Origin: Pseudomonas sp. N40(2020) | Lineage (GTDB): Bacteria; Pseudomonadota; Gammaproteobacteria; Pseudomonadales; Pseudomonadaceae | Assembly (NCBI RefSeq): GCF_014472415.1 | Contig: NZ_JACSZV010000025.1 | Location: 30,167 to 94,166 of the forward strand | Direction of reading: 5' to 3' | DNA length: 64,000 nt | In this document: positions 12,401 to 19,054 of the stretch, one piece after another | Layout: each line of letters begins with the position of its first letter | Position numbering within the stretch: the first letter of the stretch is position 1 | Notes under the pieces: generated by a model | The model's input: only the letters and a program-made list of their open reading frames with translations | What the model was told of the DNA's origin: nothing | Database searches by the model: none | Program-made: the position numbers and the translations under genes

Positions 12401-13434
12401 CGCAGCGCGGGAATACCGGTGCCACGCGGGGTGCCGGCAACGAACAGCGTCGCTTCGGCCAGACCGTAGGAGGCCATGAAACTGTCTTCGCTGAAACCGC
12501 AGGTCACGAACTTCTCGGCGAAGCGCTCAAGGGTGTCGAGACGGATCGGCTCAGAGCCGGAATACGCGACGCGCCAGCGGCTCAGGTCGAGACGCTCCAG
12601 CGCCGATTCGCTGACTCGCTCGCTGCACAAACGGTAGGCGAAATCCGGCCCGCCGCTGATGGTGCCGCCGTATTGGCTGATCGCTTCGAGCCAGCGCAAT
12701 GGCCGGCCAAGAAAGTATGCCGGCGACATCAGGATGCACGGTACGCCACTGAAGATCGGTTGCAGTAATCCGCCGATCAAACCCATGTCGTGGTAAAGCG
12801 GCAGCCAACTGACGATGACGTCGTCCGGGTTCACATCGATGCCGAAACCGTGACGGATCAGCAACTCGTTGGCGACCAGGTTGCCATGGCTGACCTGCAC
12901 GCCTTTGGGCAATGCAGTAGAGCCAGAGGTGTATTGCAGAAAGGCGATGTGGTCTGCCGGCAGATCGGGTTCGACCCAACGATCAGCCAATGCGCTGTCG
13001 AGGGTATCGACGCACAACAGCGGCGGCGCACCTTCGATCTGTTGCAGCGCTTCACGCAGGTCGGCGCTGGTCAGCAGCAGGCGCGGTTCGGCGTCGACGA
13101 TGATCGACTGCAGACGCTCCTGGTGATGACGGCGGGCGGACTCCGGCGGATAGGCCGGCACCGCGATCACGCCCGCATACAGACAACCGAAGAATGCCGC
13201 GACGTAATCCGGACCGCTGGGAAACAACAGCACCGCGCGATCACCAAATTCGGCCTCGGCCTGCAACGCGGCAGCAATGGTGCGCGCGCGCTGATCCAGT
13301 TCGCGATAGCTGAGCACCACAGCCTGCTCTTCGTTTTCAGCGAGAAAACGCAAGGCCAGTCGATCCGGCGTCAGGGCCGCGCGGCGCTTGAGGGCTTGGA
13401 CCAGGGTGCTGGGGAGTTCGAACGCGTCGGTCAT
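436..13434 (-). CDS. pvdL: Pyoverdine chromophore non-ribosomal peptide synthetase PvdL
   Basis: Giant cytoplasmic assembly-line enzyme of 4332 residues (P. aeruginosa PvdL is about 4340) that starts pyoverdine synthesis by joining a fatty acyl starter to Glu, D-Tyr and Dab, the chromophore precursor. Domains read from the protein: acyl-CoA-ligase-like domain (1-560, YTSGSTALPKG near 168), carrier (GGNSIAAT near 610), condensation (HHIIADGW near 800), adenylation (near 1275), carrier (near 1663), condensation (HHIVTEGW near 1857), adenylation (near 2338), carrier (GGDSILS near 2737), epimerisation (HHLVVDGVSW near 2918), condensation (HHILIDAW near 3390), adenylation (near 3875), carrier (near 4268). 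There is no thioesterase, as expected for the first enzyme. The epimerase after module 3 fits D-Tyr; the amino-acid assignments come from the family, not from reading the pocket residues. An AGGAAA ribosome site precedes the ATG. Confidence 0.97.
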   Translation of the reverse strand: MTDAFELPSTLVQALKRRAALTPDRLALRFLAENEEQAVVLSYRELDQRARTIAAALQAEAEFGDRAVLLFPSGPDYVAAFFGCLYAGVIAVPAYPPESARRHHQERLQSIIVDAEPRLLLTSADLREALQQIEGAPPLLCVDTLDSALADRWVEPDLPADHIAFLQYTSGSTALPKGVQVSHGNLVANELLIRHGFGIDVNPDDVIVSWLPLYHDMGLIGGLLQPIFSGVPCILMSPAYFLGRPLRWLEAISQYGGTISGGPDFAYRLCSERVSESALERLDLSRWRVAYSGSEPIRLDTLERFAEKFVTCGFSEDSFMASYGLAEATLFVAGTPRGTGIPALRVDDQALAQNRAEPGDGSPIMSCGISQPEHAVLIVEPTSLQELVDNAVGEVWAAGPSIAHGYWRNPEASAKTFVQHVGRTWLRTGDLGFIREGELFITGRLKDMLIMRGHNLYPQDIEKTVENEVEVVRKGRVAAFAVNQDGEEGIGIAAEISRSVQKILPPDALIKAIRQAVAEAYQEAPRVVVLLNPGALPKTSSGKLQRSACRNRLADGSLDSYAVFPSTTSETRDAMASASELETLIGKIWAEQLNVKQLNADDHFFLLGGNSIAATQVIARVREELGLELNLRLLFEAPTLSAFAAAVAQQQQDGGSAQGEISVLSRSEPMPQSLAQNRLWITWQLDPQSSAYNIPGGLRLRGELDEDALHASFQQLIDRHESLRTRFFERDGVALQQVDATAEFNLQLIDISDLPAHEREARAQQIREDEASTQFDLEKGPLLWVTLIRLDDEDHQLLVTLHHIIADGWSLNVLIDEFSRLYACASQGQRAELAPLPTQYADYGSWQRQWLAQGEGERQLAYWKAQLGDEHPTLELATDHPRSALQVHSAARHSVRLGVSLSEAIRQTAQANDATPFMLLLSAFQSLLHRYSGQRDIRIGVPNANRPRLETQGLIGFFINTQVLRADVDSRLSFIELLAQTRQAALGAQANQDLPFEQLLEAFPQAREQGLFQVMFNHQQRDLSALKRLPGLLAEELPWHSREAKFDLQLHSEEDRNGRLTLSFDYANELFDAQTIERLAEHFSNLLRDVCERPQQAIGDLQLLTATEYDQQKDWGIAPCVPAQQWLPELLNEQVRLTPERTALVWDGGSLDFAELHAQANRLAHYLRDKGVGPDVCVAIAAERSPQLLIGLLAIIKAGGAYVPLDPDYPADRLAYMLSDSGVELLLTQTELLDRLPASEGVSVIAMDALHLENWPSQAPVLRLHGDNLAYVIYTSGSTGQPKGVGNTHAALTERLQWMQNTYRLNETDVLMQKAPISFDVSVWECFWPLITGARLLIAGPGEHRDPHRIAQLVQQYGVTTLHFVPPLLSLFVDEPLSAECTSLRRVFSGGEALPAELRNRVLAQLPAVQLHNRYGPTETAINVTHWHCTTADGERSPIGRPLGNVVCRILDADLNPMPAGVPGELCISGIGLARGYLGRPALTAERFVVDPLGEQGARLYRTGDRVRWTTDGVIEYLGRLDQQVKLRGFRVEPEEIEARLLAQNGVAQAVVLVRETAAGAQLIGYFTATDASEDQDAQITRLKTALAAELPEYMVPAQLMRLDEMPLSPSGKLDRRALPEPQWQVREHVEPVTELEQQIAAIWREVLGLAQVGLRDDFFALGGHSLLATQIISRSRQACDVELPLRALFEHSELGDFAEQIRLIQASGRTNKQPPIEKVDRSQPVPLSYSQQRMWFLWQMEPDSPAYNVGGMARLRGVLHVERFEAALQALILRHETLRTTFPSVDGVARQRVHAETGVRMDWKDFSKLAADVREQNVQQLADEEAHQPFDLETGPLLRACLVKTAEQEHYFVLTLHHIVTEGWAMDIFARELSALYEAFVDDRDSPLEPLPVQYLDYSVWQRNWLESGERQRQLDYWTAQLGREHPLLELPGDRPRPPVQSHQGELFRFDLSDDLAARVRAFNAQNGLTLFMTMTAALATLLYRYSGQNDLRIGAPVANRIRPESEGLIGAFLNTQVLRCQLDGQMSVGELFEQVRHTVIEGQSHQDLPFDHLVEALQPPRSAAYNPLFQVMCNVQRWEFQQSRMLAGMTVEYLANDARATKFDLNLEVTDLDHRLGCCLTYSTDLFDEPTIAHMAKHWRNLLEALIADPQQCLSELPLLDKPEQQHLLDSLGIEPGEHRLDQCIHHLFAEQALVRKDAPALTFAGQTLSYAELDARANRLAWALRERGVGPQVRVGLALERSLEMVIGLLAILKAGGAYVPLDPEYPLDRLHYMIEDSRIGLLLSDRAMFKALGDLPPSVARWSLEDDSAALADYPATELPFISLPQHQAYLIYTSGSTGKPKGVVVSHGEIAMHCQAVIERFGMRPDDCELHFYSINFDAATERLLVPLLSGAQVVLRAQGQWDAEEICGLIRTHRINVLGFTPSYGSQLAQLLATQNEVLPVRMIITGGEALTGEHLQRIRAAFKPSLFFNAYGPTETVVMPLASLAPDVLEEGAGSVPIGSVIGARVAYILDADLALVPQGATGELFVGGAGLAQAYHDRPGITAERFVADPFAVDGGRMYRTGDLVRQRADGLVEYLGRIDHQVKIRGFRIELGEIETRLLDHDSIREAVVLAVDAPSGKQLVGYLVTEIAEQSEPKQAELREALKSHLKTQLPDYMVPTHLILLASMPLTANGKLDRRALPAPDPELNRQDYVAPSNELEQTLAQIWCEVLNVEQVGLNDNFFELGGDSILSIQVVSRARQQGIHFSPRDLFQHQTVQTLAAVASRSEQVTAEQGLVAGESRLTPIQHWFFDSDIPQRQHWNQALLLEPTVTLEPHRLEQALLAVIEQHDALRLRFTEANGAWQATHQPVSDAPVLWQVRVSSMDKCEALFADAQRSLDLENGPLLRALLVDGPEGHQRLFIAIHHLVVDGVSWRVLLDDLQTVYRQLDSGQSVKLPAKTSAFKDWAARLQAYAGSESLREELNWWQTQLAGPNADLPCENPQGGQQNRHAQTVSVRLDAEHTKQMLQQAPSAYRTQVNDLLLTALARVMCRWSGQESALIQLEGHGRETLFDDIDLTRTVGWFTSAYPLRLTPHDIEEAAGQGASIKAIKEQLRAVPHKGLGYGVLRYLADDFSQRSMSALPNAPITFNYLGQFDQSFGSDALFRPLDGPVGAAHDPQAPLPNELSVDSQVYGGELLLRWTFSAERYDAQNINDLADAYLAELQSLISHCLQDEAGGLTPSDFPLARLTQAQLDALPVPATHIEDVYPLTPMQEGMLLHTLLEPGTGLYYMQDRYRINSELDPERFAQAWQAVIARHEALRASFCWNVGEDMLQVIHTPGRTPIEYLDWSAISDADQEPKLQALLKSEREAGFDLLNQAPFHLRLIKVGAARYWFMMSNHHILIDAWCRSLLMNDFFEIYTALGEGREAQLSVPPRYRDYIGWLQRQSLAEARQWWQQNLRGFERTTPIPSDRPFLREHAGESGGMVVGDRHTRLNVEDGARLRELAQAHQLTINTFAQAAWALVLRRMSGDRDVLFGVTVAGRPVEMPEMQRTVGLFINSIALRVQIPADDQRASVRQWLSGLLDSNMQLREYEYLPLVSIQEQSELPKGQPLFDSLFVFENAPVEVSVLDRAQSLNATSDSGRTHTNFPLTAVCYPGDDLGLHLSYDQRYFDELTIERMLGEFKRLLLALVDGFHGDMADLPLLGAEEQDFLLHGCNQSAHVYPLEQSYVSLFEAQVAQHPQRIAASCLDQQLSFEALNHNANRLGHALAAAGVQMDQPVALLAERNLDLLGMIIGSFKAGAGYLPLDPGLPSQRLQRIIELSRTPVLVCSEVCRAQAQTLLDEFSCANRPRLLVWEEVQAAATSLVNPGIHSGPDNLAYVIYTSGSTGLPKGVMVEQRGMLNNQLSKRPYLDLSDADVIAQTASQSFDISVWQFLAAPLFGARVDIVPNTIAHDPQGLLVHVQEQGITVLESVPSLIQGMLASDRLSLDGLRWMLPTGEAMPPELAHQWLLRYPQIGLVNAYGPAECSDDVAFFRVDLASTRGSYLPIGTPTDNNLLYLLDGALELVPLGAVGELCVAGTGVGRGYVSDPLRTAPVFVPNPFGAPGERLYRTGDLARRRSDGVLEYVGRVDHQVKIRGYRIELGEIEARLHEQPEVRDAAVGVQEGVNGKHLVGYLVAAGSAVNPSERLERIKQRLRAELPEYMVPLHWLWLEQLPLNANGKLDRKALPALEIGQLQSQDYLAPRNELEQTLADIWAEVLKVEQVGVRDNFFELGGHSLLATQIASRVQKTLKRDVPLRAMFECSTVAELAEYIDGLAASDITEEKVDRLNDLMAELEGF

Positions 13435-13586
13435 GAGGTTTCCTGCCTGAATTCGGCTTGCTAGTGGAATCGGGTTGCTGCGTCACGCCCTTCGAGGGCA
13501 TGCAGGACGCGGTCTACGCCGACCGCGCAAGGCATGGGAATGCTGTCTGGCCGGGACTCTTTATCCGGAACCATTCACCAATGAGA

Positions 13587-13610
13587 ACGGATGACGTCTT
13601 GAAATAATTA
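13587..13610 (-). promoter_or_regulatory. PvdS-type (iron-starvation) promoter of pvdL
   Basis: On the minus strand TAATT and CGT are separated by exactly 16 bases, one mismatch from the PvdS consensus TAAAT-N16-CGT. The site is about 150 bases before the pvdL ATG and divergent from pvdS. The spacing match and the gene it faces make it a good candidate. Confidence 0.7.
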
Positions 13611-13703
13611 GTCGGCAGGCTGGATCGTCAATGGGGCCGGGGTGCGGCGGCGTGTCGCAGTTCTCAGATCGCATTAATTCAGAGCATTACTTCTCTTTCT
13701 CAT

Positions 13704-13732
13704 TTGACAATCATTATCATTCAACATAATTT
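13704..13732 (+). promoter_or_regulatory. pvdS promoter overlapped by a Fur box
   Basis: A TTGACA -35 at 13704-13709 is followed after 17 bases by TAATTT, or after 15 by CATAAT. The spacer holds TGACAATCATTATCATTCA (13705-13723), a strong match to the 19-bp Fur box (GATAATGATAATCATTATC). Iron-loaded Fur would block polymerase here, the known control of pvdS. Confidence 0.8.
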
Positions 13733-13804
13733 GTCGCTCGATGTGTAGGGCGCCCCCCCCCCTCCCCGGCGTCCCACGAACCAATTGGCAGCAAGGTGAT
13801 TTCC

Positions 13805-14359
13805 ATGACGGAACAAGTATCCACAAGCAGGTGCGATTCACCGCTACTCCAGGCTTTTGTCGACAACCGACTGATTCTGGTCAAAATTGCAGCGCGCATT
13901 ACTGGCTGCCGCTCGCGTGCCGAGGATGTCGTGCAGGATGCGTTTTTCCGACTGCAATCAGCACCACCGATCACGTCGTCGATCAAGGCGCAACTGAGTT
14001 ATCTGTTCCAGATCGTGCGCAACCTCGCCATCGATCACTACCGCAAACAGGCGCTGGAGCAGAAGTATTCCGGCCCTGAAGAGGAAGGGCTGAACGTGGT
14101 CATTCAAGGTGCTTCGCCGGAAACCTCGCACATCAACTTCTCGACCCTGGAAAACATTGCCGATGCGCTGACCGAGCTGCCCAGCCGCACTCGCTATGCA
14201 TTCGAGATGTACCGCCTGCACGGCGTGCCGCAAAAGGACATCGCCAAGGAACTCGGCGTCTCGCCGACCCTGGTCAACTTCATGATTCGTGATGCTCTGG
14301 TGCACTGCCGCAAGGTGTCGGGCAGTCGTCGGGATGCGGTGGCTGTGGGTCGTCGCTGA
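13805..14359 (+). CDS. pvdS: Extracytoplasmic-function sigma factor PvdS
   Basis: ECF sigma-70 factor of 184 residues that directs RNA polymerase to pyoverdine promoters under iron limitation. Region 2 is clear (ITGCRSRAEDVVQDAFFRLQ, then LSYLFQIVRNLAIDHYRKQ) and region 4 carries the helix-turn-helix (QKDIAKELGVSPTLVNFMIR). The sequence is close to P. aeruginosa PvdS over almost its whole length, differing mainly at the two ends. I chose the ATG at 13805 because AAGGTG lies 6 bases upstream and the N terminus then matches other PvdS proteins; a GTG at 13796 would add three residues and lose the ribosome site. It lies divergent to its target pvdL. A run of ten C residues sits in the leader at 13753-13762. 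Confidence 0.97.
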   Translation: MTEQVSTSRCDSPLLQAFVDNRLILVKIAARITGCRSRAEDVVQDAFFRLQSAPPITSSIKAQLSYLFQIVRNLAIDHYRKQALEQKYSGPEEEGLNVVIQGASPETSHINFSTLENIADALTELPSRTRYAFEMYRLHGVPQKDIAKELGVSPTLVNFMIRDALVHCRKVSGSRRDAVAVGRR

Positions 14360-14386
14360 GACCGAGTTGTCCGCACAAAAAAGATA

Positions 14387-14448
14387 GCAGCCTTCGGCAG
14401 CTCCTACAGGGTTAACGCGATACCCGTGCAGGAGTTGCCGAAGGCTGC
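14387..14448. terminator. Bidirectional hairpin between pvdS and the acetyltransferase (REP-like)
   Basis: Imperfect inverted repeat of about 21 bp (GCAGCCTTCGGCAGCTCCTAC and its near complement at 14426-14448). A TTTT follows on the plus strand and A6 precedes it (T6 on the minus strand), so it can end transcription from both converging genes. The arm sequence also occurs at 61803-61850, so this is a dispersed repeat family used as a terminator. Confidence 0.7.
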
Positions 14449-14459
14449 GATCTTTTGCT

Positions 14460-15473
14460 TCAAGCCAACTTGCAGCGATCAAAAAACCGCTCACGCCCCA
14501 GGATCATCAGCGCCGCGCGCTTGTGCGGGAAGTCGAACTCTTTCTCGCAATGGAAGCACTGATTCTGCATGTGGCCGATCATCTTCGCGTTGTCGGCACG
14601 CGGCTCGGCAACCACGCGCTGCGTGCGCGGGTCATCCAGAAACAGGTAGTGCACCAGCGCCGATAACCAACTCGCTACTTTGTGCGGACCGCGGTGATCC
14701 TCCTCCCCTACCAGCATGTGAATGCCACGGTCGTAGTTGTCGGCTTCGTAGAACGGTGCGATGCGATCTTCCTTGGCCCAATAGGCTTCGAAATAGGCAA
14801 ACGGCTGATCATCGAAACAGCCGATCAAGGTCAGCGAATGCGGATCGGCGTCGAGTTTGCTCAGGTACTCGCGATGCTTTTCAATGCTGCCCTCTTCCTG
14901 CCAGAAACTGGCCACCCGCGGACTGTTCTGCCAGCGATTGAAACGCGGCAGATCCTCTTCGATCTCTACCGTACGCAGGGAAATCCACGCTCCCAGGCGT
15001 GCATCAAAACGCCGGTAAACCTCACCGCGCGGCTTCAATGGTCGCAACGGATGGCGCTTGCCAGCGCTGATGACCATCTGCTGCGGATAGCTGCCAGTGA
15101 GCGACGCGCCGAGCCAAGATTGCGGCAGTTGCCAGAACAGCGTGCGCTCGCAGCGGTATTCACCGGGCACATCGGTGTTTACCAACAAACCGCTGAGCAA
15201 GGCCTCGGTCGGTGGCTGATCGAGTTGCCAGGTCAATTGCTGGCACTCCGGGTCCCGCGCAAACAGCCAGTAACAGGCAGCCCACAGCGCCTGGCCAGGC
15301 GGCAGGGCAAAACGCTCATCGATCTGGATCGGCCCTTTGGCCTCACGATCCAGTCGCAGGCGAATCAATGGTTGCCCATCCAGGCTCAGGCTCAGACGGC
15401 TTTCGGTTGCATCGGCTACCAATTGGCTGCCCGAAGGCAAGGCCAGGGCAGTCAGGTCATTCAGATTGGACAT
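14460..15473 (-). CDS. GNAT N-acetyltransferase, probable pyoverdine hydroxyornithine acetylase
   Basis: Protein of 337 residues. The C-terminal half (about 185-337) is a GNAT acetyltransferase of the siderophore type seen in IucB, AlcB and PvdYII: FNRWQNSPRVASFWQEEGS, then IGCFDDQPFAYFEAYWAKED, GIHMLVGEEDHRGPHKVASW and RVVAEPRADNAKMIGHM. These enzymes acetylate a hydroxylamine-bearing side chain; in pyoverdines that gives acetyl-hydroxyornithine. The N-terminal 180 residues are the less conserved extension of the family. Support for a pyoverdine role comes from its place beside pvdS and pvdL and from a perfect PvdS-type promoter 40-64 bases upstream. Whether it is the PvdYII orthologue or acts on another substrate cannot be settled from sequence alone. 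Confidence 0.85.
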   Translation of the reverse strand: MSNLNDLTALALPSGSQLVADATESRLSLSLDGQPLIRLRLDREAKGPIQIDERFALPPGQALWAACYWLFARDPECQQLTWQLDQPPTEALLSGLLVNTDVPGEYRCERTLFWQLPQSWLGASLTGSYPQQMVISAGKRHPLRPLKPRGEVYRRFDARLGAWISLRTVEIEEDLPRFNRWQNSPRVASFWQEEGSIEKHREYLSKLDADPHSLTLIGCFDDQPFAYFEAYWAKEDRIAPFYEADNYDRGIHMLVGEEDHRGPHKVASWLSALVHYLFLDDPRTQRVVAEPRADNAKMIGHMQNQCFHCEKEFDFPHKRAALMILGRERFFDRCKLA

Positions 15474-15513
15474 GGGTCGGGCTCACGATAATCGTCGACA
15501 GTTCAACGATGGG

Positions 15514-15537
15514 ACGTGAGCCGAGCGGAGAAATTTA
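15514..15537 (-). promoter_or_regulatory. Perfect PvdS-type promoter of the acetyltransferase
   Basis: The minus strand reads TAAAT, 16 bases, CGT, an exact match to the PvdS (iron-starvation) promoter. It begins 41 bases upstream of the acetyltransferase ATG, placing that gene in the pyoverdine regulon. Confidence 0.8.
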
Positions 15538-15559
15538 GGCTTGGGCAGCAATCAGTGCT

Positions 15560-16357
15560 TCAGTGATGGGGCACCGGCACTACCGCAATCCGGTACGGAT
15601 CGAAGATTTTCAGCATCTCACCGTTGTCGCGCAAACCTTTCAGCAGTTTGCCGAACGCATCACCGGTTATTGGTGCGGTTGGACGAAGAATTGCGTAGTG
15701 GTGGTAGACCTGATCGATGCGCTGCGACACCAGCAACTCATCGCGCACCTTTTCGTTGCGCAGCAGGTAATCACTCAGATAGGAGCGGGTCACCAGCGCG
15801 ATATCCGCGCGCCCGCGCAGCACCATCAACAGGTTGCTGTCGTGGGAATAGGTCAGTGTGGCCTTGAAGTTCTGGGCAAGGAATTTTGGATCAGCATTGA
15901 AGTTGGCGAACTCGTAGTGATAGCCACTGAACAGGGCCAGACGCTTGCCGGTGAGATCGGCAAAATAGCTCTCCTTGCGCCCCTCTTCCCGTTGTGCGAC
16001 GAAAATTTCGGCGTCCTCCAGCCCCATGTCGACGTCGGTGTGGGGAATCTCCTTCCAGCCCCACTCCGGGTTTTCGAAGATCGCCATATCGATCCGGCCC
16101 TGCTTGAAATCACCGAAACGCCGGGGAATCGAAGTCGGTACCAGAACGAACTGATAGTCGCTTTGCAGGCGATTCAACGCCTCGACCAATTGTGGCAAGA
16201 GACCGGTGTCGGCACCGTTTTCCGGGCGAACGGTGTAGGGCGGAAAATGCGCCGCGCCCACCCGCACCAATTGCGCTGCCTGTGTGGGCATTACCCATAT
16301 TGCAGCCAGCGCTGCGAGCAAAAACCCCGCGGCCGTCCGAATTGGCGAAGACTTCAA
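15560..16357 (-). CDS. Periplasmic solute-binding protein (SBP_bac_3 family)
   Basis: Protein of 265 residues with a signal peptide (SSPIRTAAGFLLAALAAIW, cleavage near PTQA-AQ) and the two-lobe amino-acid-binding fold: VGAAHFPPYTVRPENGADTG near 33, DFKQGRIDMAIFENPEWGWK near 110 and a second-lobe segment RGRADIALVTRSYL near 200. No permease or ATPase gene is beside it, so it may serve a transporter elsewhere or act as a sensory binding protein. The start appears to be TTG, with GGAG about 9 bases upstream; no in-frame ATG exists before the signal peptide. The ligand is unknown. It lies upstream of the acetyltransferase on the same strand, but the PvdS-type promoter in the gap suggests separate control. 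Confidence 0.85.
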   Translation of the reverse strand: MKSSPIRTAAGFLLAALAAIWVMPTQAAQLVRVGAAHFPPYTVRPENGADTGLLPQLVEALNRLQSDYQFVLVPTSIPRRFGDFKQGRIDMAIFENPEWGWKEIPHTDVDMGLEDAEIFVAQREEGRKESYFADLTGKRLALFSGYHYEFANFNADPKFLAQNFKATLTYSHDSNLLMVLRGRADIALVTRSYLSDYLLRNEKVRDELLVSQRIDQVYHHYAILRPTAPITGDAFGKLLKGLRDNGEMLKIFDPYRIAVVPVPHH

Positions 16358-16449
16358 AACACCCCACTCCCCGAAAAAGTACCGATCAATGCATTCAAGC
16401 TAGGCGGTTTCGCCCAGTTAGCCAGTTTCCCGACCCGATAGAAAGTGCT

Positions 16450-17073
16450 TCAACGTTCTTCAAGAACCAGAATCAGCGCCTCATCGGCCAACTGATCCAG
16501 GCTCAAACTGCCGCCGGCACGGAACCAGGTGGTGGTCCAGGACAGTGCACCAGTGAGGAAACGTCGGGTAATAAAGACGTCGCCGCGAATAAATCCGGCG
16601 TCCTTGGCCTCGCCCAGCACTTGCAGCCAGATGTCTTCATAAACATCGCGCAACGCGAGAACTTTGGCCTGGCCCTCTTCGGACAACGAGCGCCATTCGT
16701 AGACCAGCACCGCCATGGCTTCGCCGCTGCCGCCCATGATCGACTGCAATTCGCAGCGAATCAGCGCCAACACCCGCTCGCGGACATTGCTGGCGTCGGC
16801 GAGCGCTGCGCGCATCAAGGCAGTGTTGTAACGGATGGTTTCTTCCATCACCGCGCGCAGGATTTCATCCTTGCTTTTGAAGTGATGAAAAATGCTCCCC
16901 GACTGAATGCCCACCGCGCCGGCCAGATCGCGCACGGTGGTGCGCTCATAGCCTTTGTTGCGGAACAGGTGAGCCGCCACTTGCAGCAATTTGCCACGGG
17001 CGCTGTCCGGGTCGGTCAACTGGCCGTCGTCGACCAGTTCGCGCATGACCCTCAGGGCTTTTTGCTCGTCCAC
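16450..17073 (-). CDS. atuR: TetR-family repressor of the acyclic terpene operon (AtuR)
   Basis: TetR regulator of 207 residues. The N-terminal DNA-binding domain is typical (LLQVAAHLFRNKGYERTTVR, then AVGIQSGSIFHHFKSKDEIL, about 28-72), and the variable C-terminal ligand pocket follows. It is divergent from atuA with 184 bases between them, the arrangement of atuR-atuA in P. aeruginosa, where AtuR represses the operon by binding two inverted repeats in this gap. Two matching palindromes are present here. The start is GTG with GGAGAG upstream; the next in-frame ATG (residue 10) lacks a ribosome site. Name rests on synteny and family. Confidence 0.88.
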   Translation of the reverse strand: MDEQKALRVMRELVDDGQLTDPDSARGKLLQVAAHLFRNKGYERTTVRDLAGAVGIQSGSIFHHFKSKDEILRAVMEETIRYNTALMRAALADASNVRERVLALIRCELQSIMGGSGEAMAVLVYEWRSLSEEGQAKVLALRDVYEDIWLQVLGEAKDAGFIRGDVFITRRFLTGALSWTTTWFRAGGSLSLDQLADEALILVLEER

Positions 17074-17150
17074 CCGTTCTCTCCTACAGTCGATCAGTCT
17101 GTTGCCCCCTGAAACCGCAGGGTTGCGCGCAATTTAAGCCGCCGACGGCG

Positions 17151-17169
17151 ACCAAGCAAGCGCTTGGGT
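17151..17169. promoter_or_regulatory. AtuR operator 1 (palindrome)
   Basis: ACCAAGCAAGCGCTTGGGT, a near-palindrome with CCAAG/CTTGG arms. The same element occurs in reverse orientation at 17195-17212, with centres about 44 bp (four helical turns) apart. This fits the two-site binding described for AtuR. Confidence 0.75.
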
Positions 17170-17194
17170 AGAAGATAGTTTCAGTTGTTTACAA

Positions 17195-17212
17195 ACCAAG
17201 CGCTTGCTTGGT
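17195..17212. promoter_or_regulatory. AtuR operator 2 (palindrome)
   Basis: ACCAAGCGCTTGCTTGGT, the reverse complement of operator 1 apart from one extra G in that copy. It lies 46 bases before the atuA start codon, where a bound repressor would cover the transcription start. Confidence 0.75.
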
Positions 17213-17257
17213 AGCCTCCAGACACTTCTGTCGCAGGTTCCTGAGTCGGAGACAAAA

Positions 17258-19042
<1,785 letters not shown>

Positions 19043-19054
19043 AGGATTGTTTGC

